NCBI GenBank assembly: GCA_964645835.1
Contig: CAZYDG010000072.1
Coordinates: 124,001-188,000, forward strand
Source: CAZBME01 sp964645835
Lineage (GTDB): Bacteria > Desulfobacterota > Syntrophia > Syntrophales > UBA8958
Reading direction: 5' to 3'
DNA: 64,000 nucleotides
The notes beneath the pieces are model-generated. The model saw nothing but the letters and a program-made list of their open reading frames with translations, had not been told where the DNA came from and ran no database searches. Of this stretch, positions 23,307 to 31,392 are shown piece by piece; position 1 is the first letter of the stretch, and each line of letters begins with the position of its first letter. The translations under genes were made by a program, and so were the position numbers.

Positions 23307-25538
23307 ATGAAAAAAAAGAGTTCCATTTCCACAATGCCTATGTTGACACAAAATGCCCTTACAGTATTGGAGAGGCGCTACCTGAAACGAGATCAGGAAG
23401 GTGCGGTACTGGAAACACCGACCGATATGTTCAAGCGCGTCGCCGCCACGATTGCCGCAGCTGACCGGAAGTTCGAAAAAAAGGCCGATACGAAATCCTT
23501 GGAAGAGCAATTCTACAACATGATGGCACATTTGGAATTCTTACCCAATTCTCCTACGTTAATGAACGCCGGCCGCGAACTCGGTCAGCTATCGGCATGC
23601 TTTGTCCTGCCTGTTGGCGATTCCATGGAGGAAATCTTCGATGCCGTAAAATACACGGCCCTGATCCATAAATCCGGCGGGGGCACGGGCTTTTCCTTTT
23701 CCAGTCTTCGGCCCGCTAATGATGTGGTACTGACGACAACGGGAATCTCAAGCGGCCCCATCTCATTTATGCGTGTCTTCGACGTGGCCACGGAAACCAT
23801 CAAACAGGGCGGTACGAGACGCGGCGCTAATATGGGTATTCTGCGGGTCGATCATCCGGACATCATGAATTTCATCATGTGCAAAGCCGATAAGAACCAG
23901 TTGAACAATTTCAACATCTCCGTCGGCCTGACGGAGGTCTTCATGATGGCCGTTGAAGGGGACGAGAATTACGATCTCATTAATCCCAGAAACGGCAAGA
24001 TCGCTGGAACGCTCAACGCACGGAAGGTCTTCAACCGCATCGTCACCCAGGCATGGGAAAACGGTGAGCCGGGGATCGTTTTCCTTGACCGCCTGAACCG
24101 GGACAATCCGACACCCCATGTCGGCGCCATCGAATCGACCAACCCCTGCGGCGAACAACCCCTGCTGCCTTATGAATCATGTAATCTGGGGTCCATCAAC
24201 TTGGGCTCCATGGTCAAGAACGGACAAGTCGACTGGAACCGCCTGAAAGAGGTGACTCATCTGGCTGTGCATTTTCTCGACAACGTCGTGGAAGTCAATC
24301 AATATCCCCTCGACCAGATCAGAAAGATGACCCTGGGGAATCGTAAGATCGGTCTGGGCATCATGGGTTGGGCGGATATGCTGATACTCCTCGGCATTCC
24401 CTACAACTCAAAGGAGGCATTGACCCTCGCCCAGGAGATAATGCAGTTCATACATGACGAAGGCCACACCGCATCGCGGGAACTCGCCAGGCAACGGGGC
24501 GCCTTTCCGAATTTCAAGGGTTCCGTATACGACCAGCGCGGTGAGGCGCCCATCCGCAATGCAACGATTACGACCATTGCCCCGACGGGCACGATTTCCA
24601 TCCTTGCCAATGCCTCGTCAGGCGTGGAGCCCCTGTTTGCCGTCTCCTACGTTCGCCAGGTCATGGATGACGATATTCTGGTCGAGGTCAACCCGCGTTT
24701 CGAAGCTATCGCCAGGGAACAGGGATTTTATACACTCGCGCTGATGCAACGCATCGCCCAACACGGAACCATCCGGGACATTGACGAGATCCCCGAAGAC
24801 ATCCGGAAGCTGTTCGTCACGGCTCATGACATCACCCCCGACGTGCATATCGAAATGCAGGCCGCCTTTCAAAAGTTCACGGACAATGCCGTGAGCAAAA
24901 CGGTTAACTTTCCAAACGACACAACTATCGATGAAGTCGCCAAGGTGTACCATCTCGCCTACACGATGGGATGCAAAGGGGTCACGATCTATCGCGACGG
25001 CTCTCGTGACAAACAGGTCCTGTCGACCGGGAAAAAGGAAGAACAGCCGGCAAGGGTGACGGCAGACACGGACAGGAAAGTCGTCAAACGCGAGCGTCCC
25101 AAGGTCCTGAAAGGCTGGACCTATCAGATGCGCACCGGTTGCGGCCCTCTTTATGTAACCGTCAACGAGGATCCGACCGGTCTTTTCGAATTGTTTACCA
25201 CAATGGGGAAAGCGGGAGGATGCGCGGCATCGCAGAGCGAGGCTATCGGCCGCATGGTATCACTGGCATGGCGAAGCGGTGTGAAGGCAAAACAAGTCAT
25301 TAAGCAACTCCAAGGCATCTCCTGTCATTCGCCGTACGGATTCGGTGAAAACAAGATCCTATCCTGCGCCGACGCCGTGGCCAATGCCATCCAGTCCCAC
25401 CTGGCGGAAAACGGAGAAGAGATTTGCAACGAAAAAACCGCCTTCGTCAAGGGCGCCTGCCCGGATTGCGGCGGCATTGTAGAGCACGAAGGCGGCTGTG
25501 CCGTCTGCCGTCTTTGCGGCTACAGTGAGTGCTCATAA
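23307..25538 (+). CDS. nrdJ: Adenosylcobalamin-dependent (class II) ribonucleotide reductase
   Basis: This 743-residue enzyme makes deoxynucleotides using a B12-generated radical, so needs neither oxygen nor a glycyl radical. The active-site segments are GQLSACFVLPVGDSM (first redox Cys), ESTNPCGEQPL (N-x-C-x-E catalytic triad) and APTGTISILANASSGVEP. The last 110 residues form the extra B12-type RNR domain, ending in a four-Cys zinc-finger-like tail (CPDCGG ... CRLCGYSEC). There is no ATP-cone at the N terminus. It converges on the M15 peptidase gene with only 3 nt between stops. Confidence 0.96.
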   Translation: MKKKSSISTMPMLTQNALTVLERRYLKRDQEGAVLETPTDMFKRVAATIAAADRKFEKKADTKSLEEQFYNMMAHLEFLPNSPTLMNAGRELGQLSACFVLPVGDSMEEIFDAVKYTALIHKSGGGTGFSFSSLRPANDVVLTTTGISSGPISFMRVFDVATETIKQGGTRRGANMGILRVDHPDIMNFIMCKADKNQLNNFNISVGLTEVFMMAVEGDENYDLINPRNGKIAGTLNARKVFNRIVTQAWENGEPGIVFLDRLNRDNPTPHVGAIESTNPCGEQPLLPYESCNLGSINLGSMVKNGQVDWNRLKEVTHLAVHFLDNVVEVNQYPLDQIRKMTLGNRKIGLGIMGWADMLILLGIPYNSKEALTLAQEIMQFIHDEGHTASRELARQRGAFPNFKGSVYDQRGEAPIRNATITTIAPTGTISILANASSGVEPLFAVSYVRQVMDDDILVEVNPRFEAIAREQGFYTLALMQRIAQHGTIRDIDEIPEDIRKLFVTAHDITPDVHIEMQAAFQKFTDNAVSKTVNFPNDTTIDEVAKVYHLAYTMGCKGVTIYRDGSRDKQVLSTGKKEEQPARVTADTDRKVVKRERPKVLKGWTYQMRTGCGPLYVTVNEDPTGLFELFTTMGKAGGCAASQSEAIGRMVSLAWRSGVKAKQVIKQLQGISCHSPYGFGENKILSCADAVANAIQSHLAENGEEICNEKTAFVKGACPDCGGIVEHEGGCAVCRLCGYSECS

Positions 25539-25541
25539 CAA

Positions 25542-26108
25542 TTACTGCAAGACTCGATTATTGGCAAACTCGAAGTGATGATAGTCCTTGAATGATTCAA
25601 ACAGGCCGCCCCACCGCCAGCCCCGGCGCAGAAATTCCTGAACGACCGGGCTTTCGGCGGTCAGAACCCCCTTTCCGCCGGGCTCATAACAGGCCTTTAG
25701 CGGACTGACGCGCCCATCGGCGTAGACGACAGGGTTGACCAAAGGATTGATATCTACAGCAAGCCCCAGCGCATGAGCGGATAGCCTGGCCGTTCCTGCG
25801 ATGAAGCGGTAATTGAAGGCCGATGTGTTGTTGTCAGCCATGGAGGCATCGTCGGACCAGCCGTACCGGACAATGGGAACGATCCGGCCGATGGGAAATT
25901 CCCACGCAGCCATAAGACCGAATAAATCGGCTATATCCCGTTGAATATCTTTGTGAACTACAAGTTGCCCTTCGTGGAGCCTGTTGTCAAAACTGACATA
26001 GGGTACGGCAATAAGGCAGAGGTGTTCTATCAAAGAGGAAGGGGCACCGGTTCCGGCAATGGCCTCTTCGAAGGTCATGGGCTTATTTTCGCATGGCGAC
26101 AAGTGCAT
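25542..26108 (-). CDS. M15-family zinc D-Ala-D-Ala-type peptidase
   Basis: This 188-residue protein contains LSAHALGLAVDINP (the S-x-H-x-x-G-x-A-x-D zinc site) and DYHHFEF, the second zinc-ligand cluster of M15 peptidases such as VanY/L,D-endopeptidases. No signal peptide is evident, so it may work in the cytoplasm on muropeptides, which fits the MurNAc-recycling genes in the same operon. The start used (26108, GAGAGG upstream) overlaps the DUF4922 gene by 26 nt; ATG 26078 is the alternative. Last gene of the operon. Confidence 0.85.
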   Translation of the reverse strand: MHLSPCENKPMTFEEAIAGTGAPSSLIEHLCLIAVPYVSFDNRLHEGQLVVHKDIQRDIADLFGLMAAWEFPIGRIVPIVRYGWSDDASMADNNTSAFNYRFIAGTARLSAHALGLAVDINPLVNPVVYADGRVSPLKACYEPGGKGVLTAESPVVQEFLRRGWRWGGLFESFKDYHHFEFANNRVLQ

Positions 26109-27075
26109 CGATCAAGCCTCTCACGGTTTTCTCATCGGCAGAGACATCTTCAAAGATATCGATCAATTGCTTCCAGTCCAATTCCATAAAGTCCCTTTCA
26201 CGAGTCGATACGACCAGGCCACCCATTTCGACCGCCCCAGGCGTCACGGCTCGTGCGTCATCCCCTTGCCGGAAGAAAACATCAGGGCGATGCTTGCGGC
26301 GGGGAAAGATCCAAACACGCCAGCGGCCATCGGCAAAAGCCGCGATTATGTTCACCATGGCCTCCGCTTCGCCACCCTCAATCACCTTCAAGATCATCAT
26401 AACCGCCGTGATCGCTGATGCCAGGGCCTCCAGCTGATCCCCTTCCAGAAGCAGATAACGCCTGCCCGGACGGAAAGATATAAAAAAGGAAACACCGGCT
26501 ATCGGGGTTTCAATTGCTTCAGCGGTGTTTGCATCATCATGTTCGACGGGAATCGCACCTGAAGGCGATGCCTGGAAATGGAGATGATCAGGAGCCGATG
26601 CTCCGCATCGAGGACCATTGTAAAAGACAGAAAACCGGGGACTTAAATCCCTTGCCAATGCCAGAAAGTCTCTTGCGTTTTCTCCCATGTCTTGTAGCAA
26701 ATGGCGGCAATGAACAATCGTCAAGTGGGGTGTGAAGATAGGGTAGGGATTACAGAGGATTTCAAAGTCATTGTGATACATAATAGCGGCCTGCTCGGAG
26801 GGACGTTGATCGGAGCATAGGAAACAGGGACGTTTCGCGATGGAAGCAGCATCTGTTTCCGCCATGACACTTTTGACTCGACCTGGATTGAATTGGAGCG
26901 TGAAAATAAATCCATCGCCCTTGATATCCCGCTGCCTGGCGCCTTTAAGCCTCCCGTAAGCCTCATTCATCCCCGGCCAGGTGGCTATTTGCCGGTCGAA
27001 CAATGTCTGGCATAATTCAGAAAGCGGTGTTTGCACCCGCACATTGTCATATGACGCGAATAACCTCTTATCCAA
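26083..27075 (-). CDS. DUF4922 HIT-like nucleotidyltransferase/phosphorylase
   Basis: This 330-residue protein belongs to the DUF4922 group, in the HIT/GalT-like superfamily. Evidence: RPCFLCSDQRPSEQ (paired Cys), LCNPYPIFTPHLTIVHCRH, FYNGPRCGASAPDHLHFQAS with the catalytic H-x-H-x-Q. Relatives with this active site cleave or transfer nucleotides on sugar nucleotides (GDP-hexose phosphorylase type). The start is TTG 27075, with AAAGGTGAT 7 nt upstream; no ATG lies near. Position between a glycosyltransferase and an M15 peptidase, downstream of AmgK/MurU homologues, suggests a sugar-nucleotide role. Confidence 0.82.
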   Translation of the reverse strand: MDKRLFASYDNVRVQTPLSELCQTLFDRQIATWPGMNEAYGRLKGARQRDIKGDGFIFTLQFNPGRVKSVMAETDAASIAKRPCFLCSDQRPSEQAAIMYHNDFEILCNPYPIFTPHLTIVHCRHLLQDMGENARDFLALARDLSPRFSVFYNGPRCGASAPDHLHFQASPSGAIPVEHDDANTAEAIETPIAGVSFFISFRPGRRYLLLEGDQLEALASAITAVMMILKVIEGGEAEAMVNIIAAFADGRWRVWIFPRRKHRPDVFFRQGDDARAVTPGAVEMGGLVVSTRERDFMELDWKQLIDIFEDVSADEKTVRGLIDALVAMRK

Positions 27076-27124
27076 GACAGATCACCTTTTTCCGTTTATT
27101 CCTCATCTTTTTCCCGCTTCCGGT

Positions 27125-28597
27125 TCATTTTTTCTTGCGGGCCCGATTCATTTTCATCCGGGCAAGGATCTCCATGGTCCGGAGTTTGTCTTTATAGGCA
27201 TCAAACCGGTTGGCCGTCTCGATGGACAAGGCGGCATCCGTGTTCCCCGTCCAGCGGCGGCAAAAATAGAGGCTGTCGTAAATCCGTCCGATCCGGTATT
27301 CCCGGCTGAGGCGCAGGGCCACGGCATAGTCCTCTCCATAACTGACGTTGGGAAAACCGATCCGCCGGATCAGATCCGTCCGGAAGGCCCGAGGAGCCCC
27401 AAGGCCGTTAATCCGCAAGGCATTATTGCGGCCATTCTCGTCTGTCCACTCCCGATGATCGATCAAGCCCGGCGGAATCACTTCGAGGCGCTCGTTGACG
27501 ATGGTATAGGAACCGATAACCATGGCTGTCTCCCCCCCATGATGGAAGGCGTCAACAATCCGTTCCAGGACACCGGTATGGCCGTACAGGTCGTCCGAAT
27601 CGAGCTGAACGGCATAACGGCCGCAAAACGGCGACCTTACGGCCTCATTCCAACAGCCGCCGATACCCAGATCGGTTCTTCCTGGAATAATGTGTTTAAC
27701 CCGATCATGCCGTTTCGCCAACTTATCGAGGATTTCTGTCGTACCGTCAGAGGAGTGGTTGTCCACTACTATGATATTGAAGGGGAAATCCGTGTGCTGG
27801 CCAAGAGCGCTTTCCACGGCCTCAGCTATGGTCCTGGCCCGGTTGCGGACAGGTATGATGACGCTTGCCGTGACGGGAAAGGTCTCACGGCATGGGGGCA
27901 GATTCCGGAAGACCGGCTCCAGATAGGCCCCCAGCCGTTTGAGATGATCCGTTGCCACCTGCTCCATCTCCACCTGGTATGAACGGTTCCTGGGGTCTAC
28001 ATAAGCGAAATGGCCATCGATAGGAAGCGCTGCGCCAATGTCCCCAACGACCGGAGCGGAGAGGCACTCGGGAAGATGAAACAGTTCACCCGCAGCGGAG
28101 GCCTTGAGACGCAAGTCATAGAGACCTGCATGGCGGACATCCGGAATATCGCCGTATTTGCAAATACATCGCCGTAAGAGGGGAATGTTGAAGAAAAGGA
28201 GAGGTCCGAAATCAAAACTGTCCCGGATCGAGCCTACCTGATAGTCATTGACGGGGTGACCCGCATAATCACCATATACCATGGGAGCACCCGAAGACTC
28301 GGCAACCTCGACAAACCGATCCAGAGCGTCTGGGACCGGCCGACCCTTAACACACGGCTGAACCAACAGGAGATATCTCGACCGGGTCTCCCCTATGATC
28401 CGGCGAATGGTCATGCCCGACGAAGGAGCGTCTGTCGCCATGACACAGACAGAGGGCCGCGCCATGCCGGAAGGTATGGCGCGGCCCTCTGTCTCCGCCA
28501 TGACCAGTATTTTTTCGATTAAGGGAGACCCCGCATAGGGCTCCATCATCCGCTCAAAGAGCCCTTCGCAGGTCCACGGCAACGCAACGGTGATCAT
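27125..28597 (-). CDS. Family 2 glycosyltransferase with degenerate N-terminal GT-like half
   Basis: This 490-residue protein has a canonical GT2 domain from about residue 240 (TASVIIPVRNRARTIAEAVE, VVDNHSSDGT, QLDSDDLY as the DxD-type motif, GYGED-like YGEDYA). The first 240 residues look like a second, divergent glycosyltransferase-like region without a DxD. There are no clear transmembrane helices. It starts 1 nt after the lipoprotein stop (TAGCATG). A perfect 19-bp inverted repeat lies within codons 35-51. The acceptor is unknown; DUF4922 neighbours suggest a linked pathway. Confidence 0.85.
   Translation of the reverse strand: MITVALPWTCEGLFERMMEPYAGSPLIEKILVMAETEGRAIPSGMARPSVCVMATDAPSSGMTIRRIIGETRSRYLLLVQPCVKGRPVPDALDRFVEVAESSGAPMVYGDYAGHPVNDYQVGSIRDSFDFGPLLFFNIPLLRRCICKYGDIPDVRHAGLYDLRLKASAAGELFHLPECLSAPVVGDIGAALPIDGHFAYVDPRNRSYQVEMEQVATDHLKRLGAYLEPVFRNLPPCRETFPVTASVIIPVRNRARTIAEAVESALGQHTDFPFNIIVVDNHSSDGTTEILDKLAKRHDRVKHIIPGRTDLGIGGCWNEAVRSPFCGRYAVQLDSDDLYGHTGVLERIVDAFHHGGETAMVIGSYTIVNERLEVIPPGLIDHREWTDENGRNNALRINGLGAPRAFRTDLIRRIGFPNVSYGEDYAVALRLSREYRIGRIYDSLYFCRRWTGNTDAALSIETANRFDAYKDKLRTMEILARMKMNRARKKK
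28447..28494. repeat. Perfect 19-bp inverted repeat inside a glycosyltransferase gene
   Basis: Left arm 28447-28465 (AGACAGAGGGCCGCGCCAT), loop 28466-28475, right arm 28476-28494 (ATGGCGCGGCCCTCTGTCT). All 19 positions pair; the loop can add two Watson-Crick pairs and one wobble. It keeps the reading frame open and has no adjacent T-run. Confidence 0.9.
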
Positions 28598-28598
28598 G

Positions 28599-29315
28599 CT
28601 ATTTTGCCGTCACCTTTTTCAACTGCTGCTGAAATTCCGAACCCGTGAAGAACTTTTCGATCACATCGGAAAGAACGCCATTAAGCTGGCTTTCAAGCTG
28701 ACCTGCGAGCTTCTCCGTCGAGGTCGAGACGTCGGTAAGAGAAGCGCTGCCTTCGACGGAGGTTTTATAGACCGTCTTTTTCGCCGCGCCATCGGCCAAC
28801 GTGAAGCCAAGATTGATGATCGCCGAATACTTCTTGACGGGACTTAGGGTCTGGGAATCATCACAGATGATCTCCAGCTTGTTGATGGTCCCGCCGATGA
28901 CAATGTCGCCCCAGTTAGCCCCGATGGTTTCATCCCGAAGATCCCAGTTGGGCCGGACGCCGGAGACTGAATAGCCTGCTTTGTACAGGTAGTCCCGCAT
29001 GCCTGCAGCGACGGCTTCCTTGGCCATGACGGTTTTCGGCAGGACAAAAACTTTTTGACCATCAGGCATCAGGACATAGCCCAATTTACGCGGGTCATCA
29101 ATGGTCCGGCTATCGATAAAATTGGCTACCGTGAATACCTTTTTCTTCACGGCGGCGTCAGGTGCAGCCGGGACCTTCGTCGGGGTGTAACGGATATCGA
29201 TAGTGTAAAGGGGTGTATTTGCACATCCAGTCAGGGCAAGCAGGCCAAACAATAAAGAAAACAAAATCAGACATTGAAATTGCCGCCGGTTGACACTTAA
29301 GGAAACTCTGTTCAT
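28599..29315 (-). CDS. YajG-like outer-membrane lipoprotein of unknown function
   Basis: This 238-residue protein has a lipoprotein signal (residues 1-27; LLALTGC lipobox). The mature part begins with an extended region and a VFTVANFIDSRTIDDP strand, then an alpha/beta domain with a periplasmic-lipoprotein look and a C-terminal helix (IEKFFTGSEFQQQL). Overall layout resembles YajG-type lipoproteins; sequence identity cannot be tested here. AAAGGAG precedes ATG 29315; the frame upstream is a shadow of amgK leader. Adjacent to AmgK/MurU homologues, as yajG is adjacent to ampG in E. coli (established for E. coli; the parallel is inference). Confidence 0.7.
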   Translation of the reverse strand: MNRVSLSVNRRQFQCLILFSLLFGLLALTGCANTPLYTIDIRYTPTKVPAAPDAAVKKKVFTVANFIDSRTIDDPRKLGYVLMPDGQKVFVLPKTVMAKEAVAAGMRDYLYKAGYSVSGVRPNWDLRDETIGANWGDIVIGGTINKLEIICDDSQTLSPVKKYSAIINLGFTLADGAAKKTVYKTSVEGSASLTDVSTSTEKLAGQLESQLNGVLSDVIEKFFTGSEFQQQLKKVTAK

Positions 29316-29391
29316 GGGAAGTACTCCTTTCAAAAAAGCTTTATTGCCCGTTAGAGGTTTATGACGCTCTACATCCAGACATCGCAGTGTG

Positions 29392-30408
29392 TCAAGACAA
29401 ATGGGCCAATCGGGCAATCATGGCGGATCGGGAACACCGCAGGGCCACCTCGTGAAGAATGGGCAGGTTTACCGCCTTAGCCGTGACAGCCAGAAGATTC
29501 GCCAAGCCGGGCGCCATATGGCCAAGAAACGCCTTGCGGCCTTTCTTGAGCCCCAAAAAGCCATAGGCTCCCAAGGCCTGCATTAGCCGCTGGGCCGCCG
29601 CGTCCCTGAAACGATCCAAAAAAGCTGACCAGTCCATCCTCACTCTCGACAAGTCATTATAGCAGGCCAAGAGATCCGTTCGCTCGTCTTCGGTCATGGT
29701 CACATAGGGGTCGTACAGGAGCGAGCCGATATCGTAGAAAGGATTCCCCATTCGCATCCCCTGGAAATCGATGAGAACGGGATCGCCAAAACGGAGCATG
29801 ATGTTCTGGGACTGAAAATCCCGGTGGATCAGCGTGAACGGTACAGCCAAAAGGCGTGCTGCCAAGGCGTCCAATTCGGCCTCCAGGGCTTTTGCCTCAC
29901 CTTTGTGCCACGACATGCCGCAGACACCGTCCACGAAATTATTCCGGAAATAATCCCGTTCCCATCGGTACAAGGCCTCATCAAAACCCTCCATGAGTGG
30001 GATATCGGACACAGGAAAGACCATCGGATCATAGGCATGAAGACGACTGATTGCGGACAGGGTTTTCCGGTACAAATCCCGCCGCACGGGCCAGGGGTCA
30101 AACCGGTGAGACCACAGGTCGTCATCACCCAGATCTTCCATGGCAATAAAGCCTTTCGTCATTTCATGGCCGAGGATCGCCGGTACGGCTACGCCGATTG
30201 AATGCAGAAACCCGTTAATCGTCACAAAATAGGTGTTTTCTTTCTTCTCACGGCTATAATGCATGACCATGGCACGGCCATTAGCCCAAATAAGACGGTA
30301 AAAGGTTCGATCCGATCCGCCGCGGACGACAGGCGTCGCCGTTACGGCAACCGAATCGGGAATCGCCATGACCGTTATGGCCCAACGGATTAGCTCATCC
30401 ATTGTCAC
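29392..30408 (-). CDS. amgK: AmgK-like N-acetylmuramate/N-acetylglucosamine anomeric kinase
   Basis: This 338-residue protein has the aminoglycoside-phosphotransferase/choline-kinase fold: Brenner motif IHRDFQSQNIMLR, metal-binding LIDFQGMRMGNPFYD, and ASDRTFYR-like GGSDRTFYRL at the P-loop. Size and adjacency to a MurU-type gene match the Pseudomonas AmgK-MurU pair, which returns MurNAc to UDP-MurNAc and bypasses de novo synthesis. Start GTG 30408 overlaps the murU stop (GTGA); ATG 30402 is the alternative. The substrate is inferred from the pairing; heptose or other sugar kinases share this fold. Confidence 0.82.
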   Translation of the reverse strand: MTMDELIRWAITVMAIPDSVAVTATPVVRGGSDRTFYRLIWANGRAMVMHYSREKKENTYFVTINGFLHSIGVAVPAILGHEMTKGFIAMEDLGDDDLWSHRFDPWPVRRDLYRKTLSAISRLHAYDPMVFPVSDIPLMEGFDEALYRWERDYFRNNFVDGVCGMSWHKGEAKALEAELDALAARLLAVPFTLIHRDFQSQNIMLRFGDPVLIDFQGMRMGNPFYDIGSLLYDPYVTMTEDERTDLLACYNDLSRVRMDWSAFLDRFRDAAAQRLMQALGAYGFLGLKKGRKAFLGHMAPGLANLLAVTAKAVNLPILHEVALRCSRSAMIARLAHLS

Positions 30409-31118
30409 TTTTCATTGATCTTTTCATACGCCTCCGGGGAACCGATGTCGTCCCATTCTCCTTCGTCGATAATGACGCCTCCTACTGCGCCAGGCTGCTC
30501 TCTGACCATGTCGATAAAGATGGACACAATATCCTGTTTGCCGCCTGCCTCCAGACGGCGCAAAAAAAACCGGCTCACGATGTAAATCCCCGTAAAAAGA
30601 CAATGGATCTGCGCCTTAGCCCCCAAGACAAACCGGAAATCACAGATGGCCCCCCGGCTGTCGAGACTCACGTTTCTGGGTGCCCCCGTGCTTCGCAGGG
30701 CGAGGGTCACCTCTTTCCCTCCTGCCATATGGCCTTCCAGAAGCCGTTTCAGGGGAAGATCTGTCATGATGTCGCCGTTATAAACCCATATCACCTCGTC
30801 ACCGGTCAGAAGATCCTCAATATTCTTAAGTCCGCCTCCCGTATTAAGAAGGACGGGTTCATGGCGAAAGATGATGGGCTTTCCCCGCCACTCCCCTTTG
30901 GGAAATATTTCACTATATCGCTGAGCCTGATGGTGCGTATTGACAATAAACCGTTTGACGCCGGCCTCCAGGAGGTGGTCCATGGCATATGTTATTATTG
31001 GCCGCCCCGCGACAGGAAGAAGGGGTTTGGGGCAAGTCTCCGTCAAGGGCAGCATGCGGGTCCCTAAACCGGCACCCAGAATAAATGCCGTTTCAATTGT
31101 CCGATTGATGTCCGTCAT
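30405..31118 (-). CDS. murU: MurU-like sugar-1-phosphate nucleotidylyltransferase
   Basis: This 237-residue NTP-transferase has the nucleotide-binding LGAGLGTRMLPLTETCPKPLLPVAGRPI, the NTHHQ segment, and VYNGDIMTDLPL with the metal-binding Asp. The size and the start of the sequence fit MurU (MurNAc-1-phosphate uridylyltransferase) better than RmlA or GlmU; no acetyltransferase domain is present. A GGGGAGG site precedes the ATG. It is the first gene of the minus-strand operon and overlaps amgK. Alternative: another sugar-1-phosphate nucleotidylyltransferase such as HddC-like. Confidence 0.82.
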   Translation of the reverse strand: MTDINRTIETAFILGAGLGTRMLPLTETCPKPLLPVAGRPIITYAMDHLLEAGVKRFIVNTHHQAQRYSEIFPKGEWRGKPIIFRHEPVLLNTGGGLKNIEDLLTGDEVIWVYNGDIMTDLPLKRLLEGHMAGGKEVTLALRSTGAPRNVSLDSRGAICDFRFVLGAKAQIHCLFTGIYIVSRFFLRRLEAGGKQDIVSIFIDMVREQPGAVGGVIIDEGEWDDIGSPEAYEKINEK

Positions 31119-31392
31119 AGCCTCCCCTTATCACACAATAATGAAAGACTGAAGGCTGAAGACTATTTTTTCCGCATTAGAAGCGAAACCATTGACTTAA
31201 GCACTATATTAGAGGATATTACAGCAGCACTTCGCATACAGTATTCTTTGCGTGTTGCCTGATCGAGAGAAGCTATGGATAAATAATAATCATTTTGGTA
31301 AAAGATAATCTGGGTTGCGCAGCCACGATAAGACCCATCGGGACATTACCTGAAACACTGGCCATATACGATCGTATAACAGGAGACGACAC

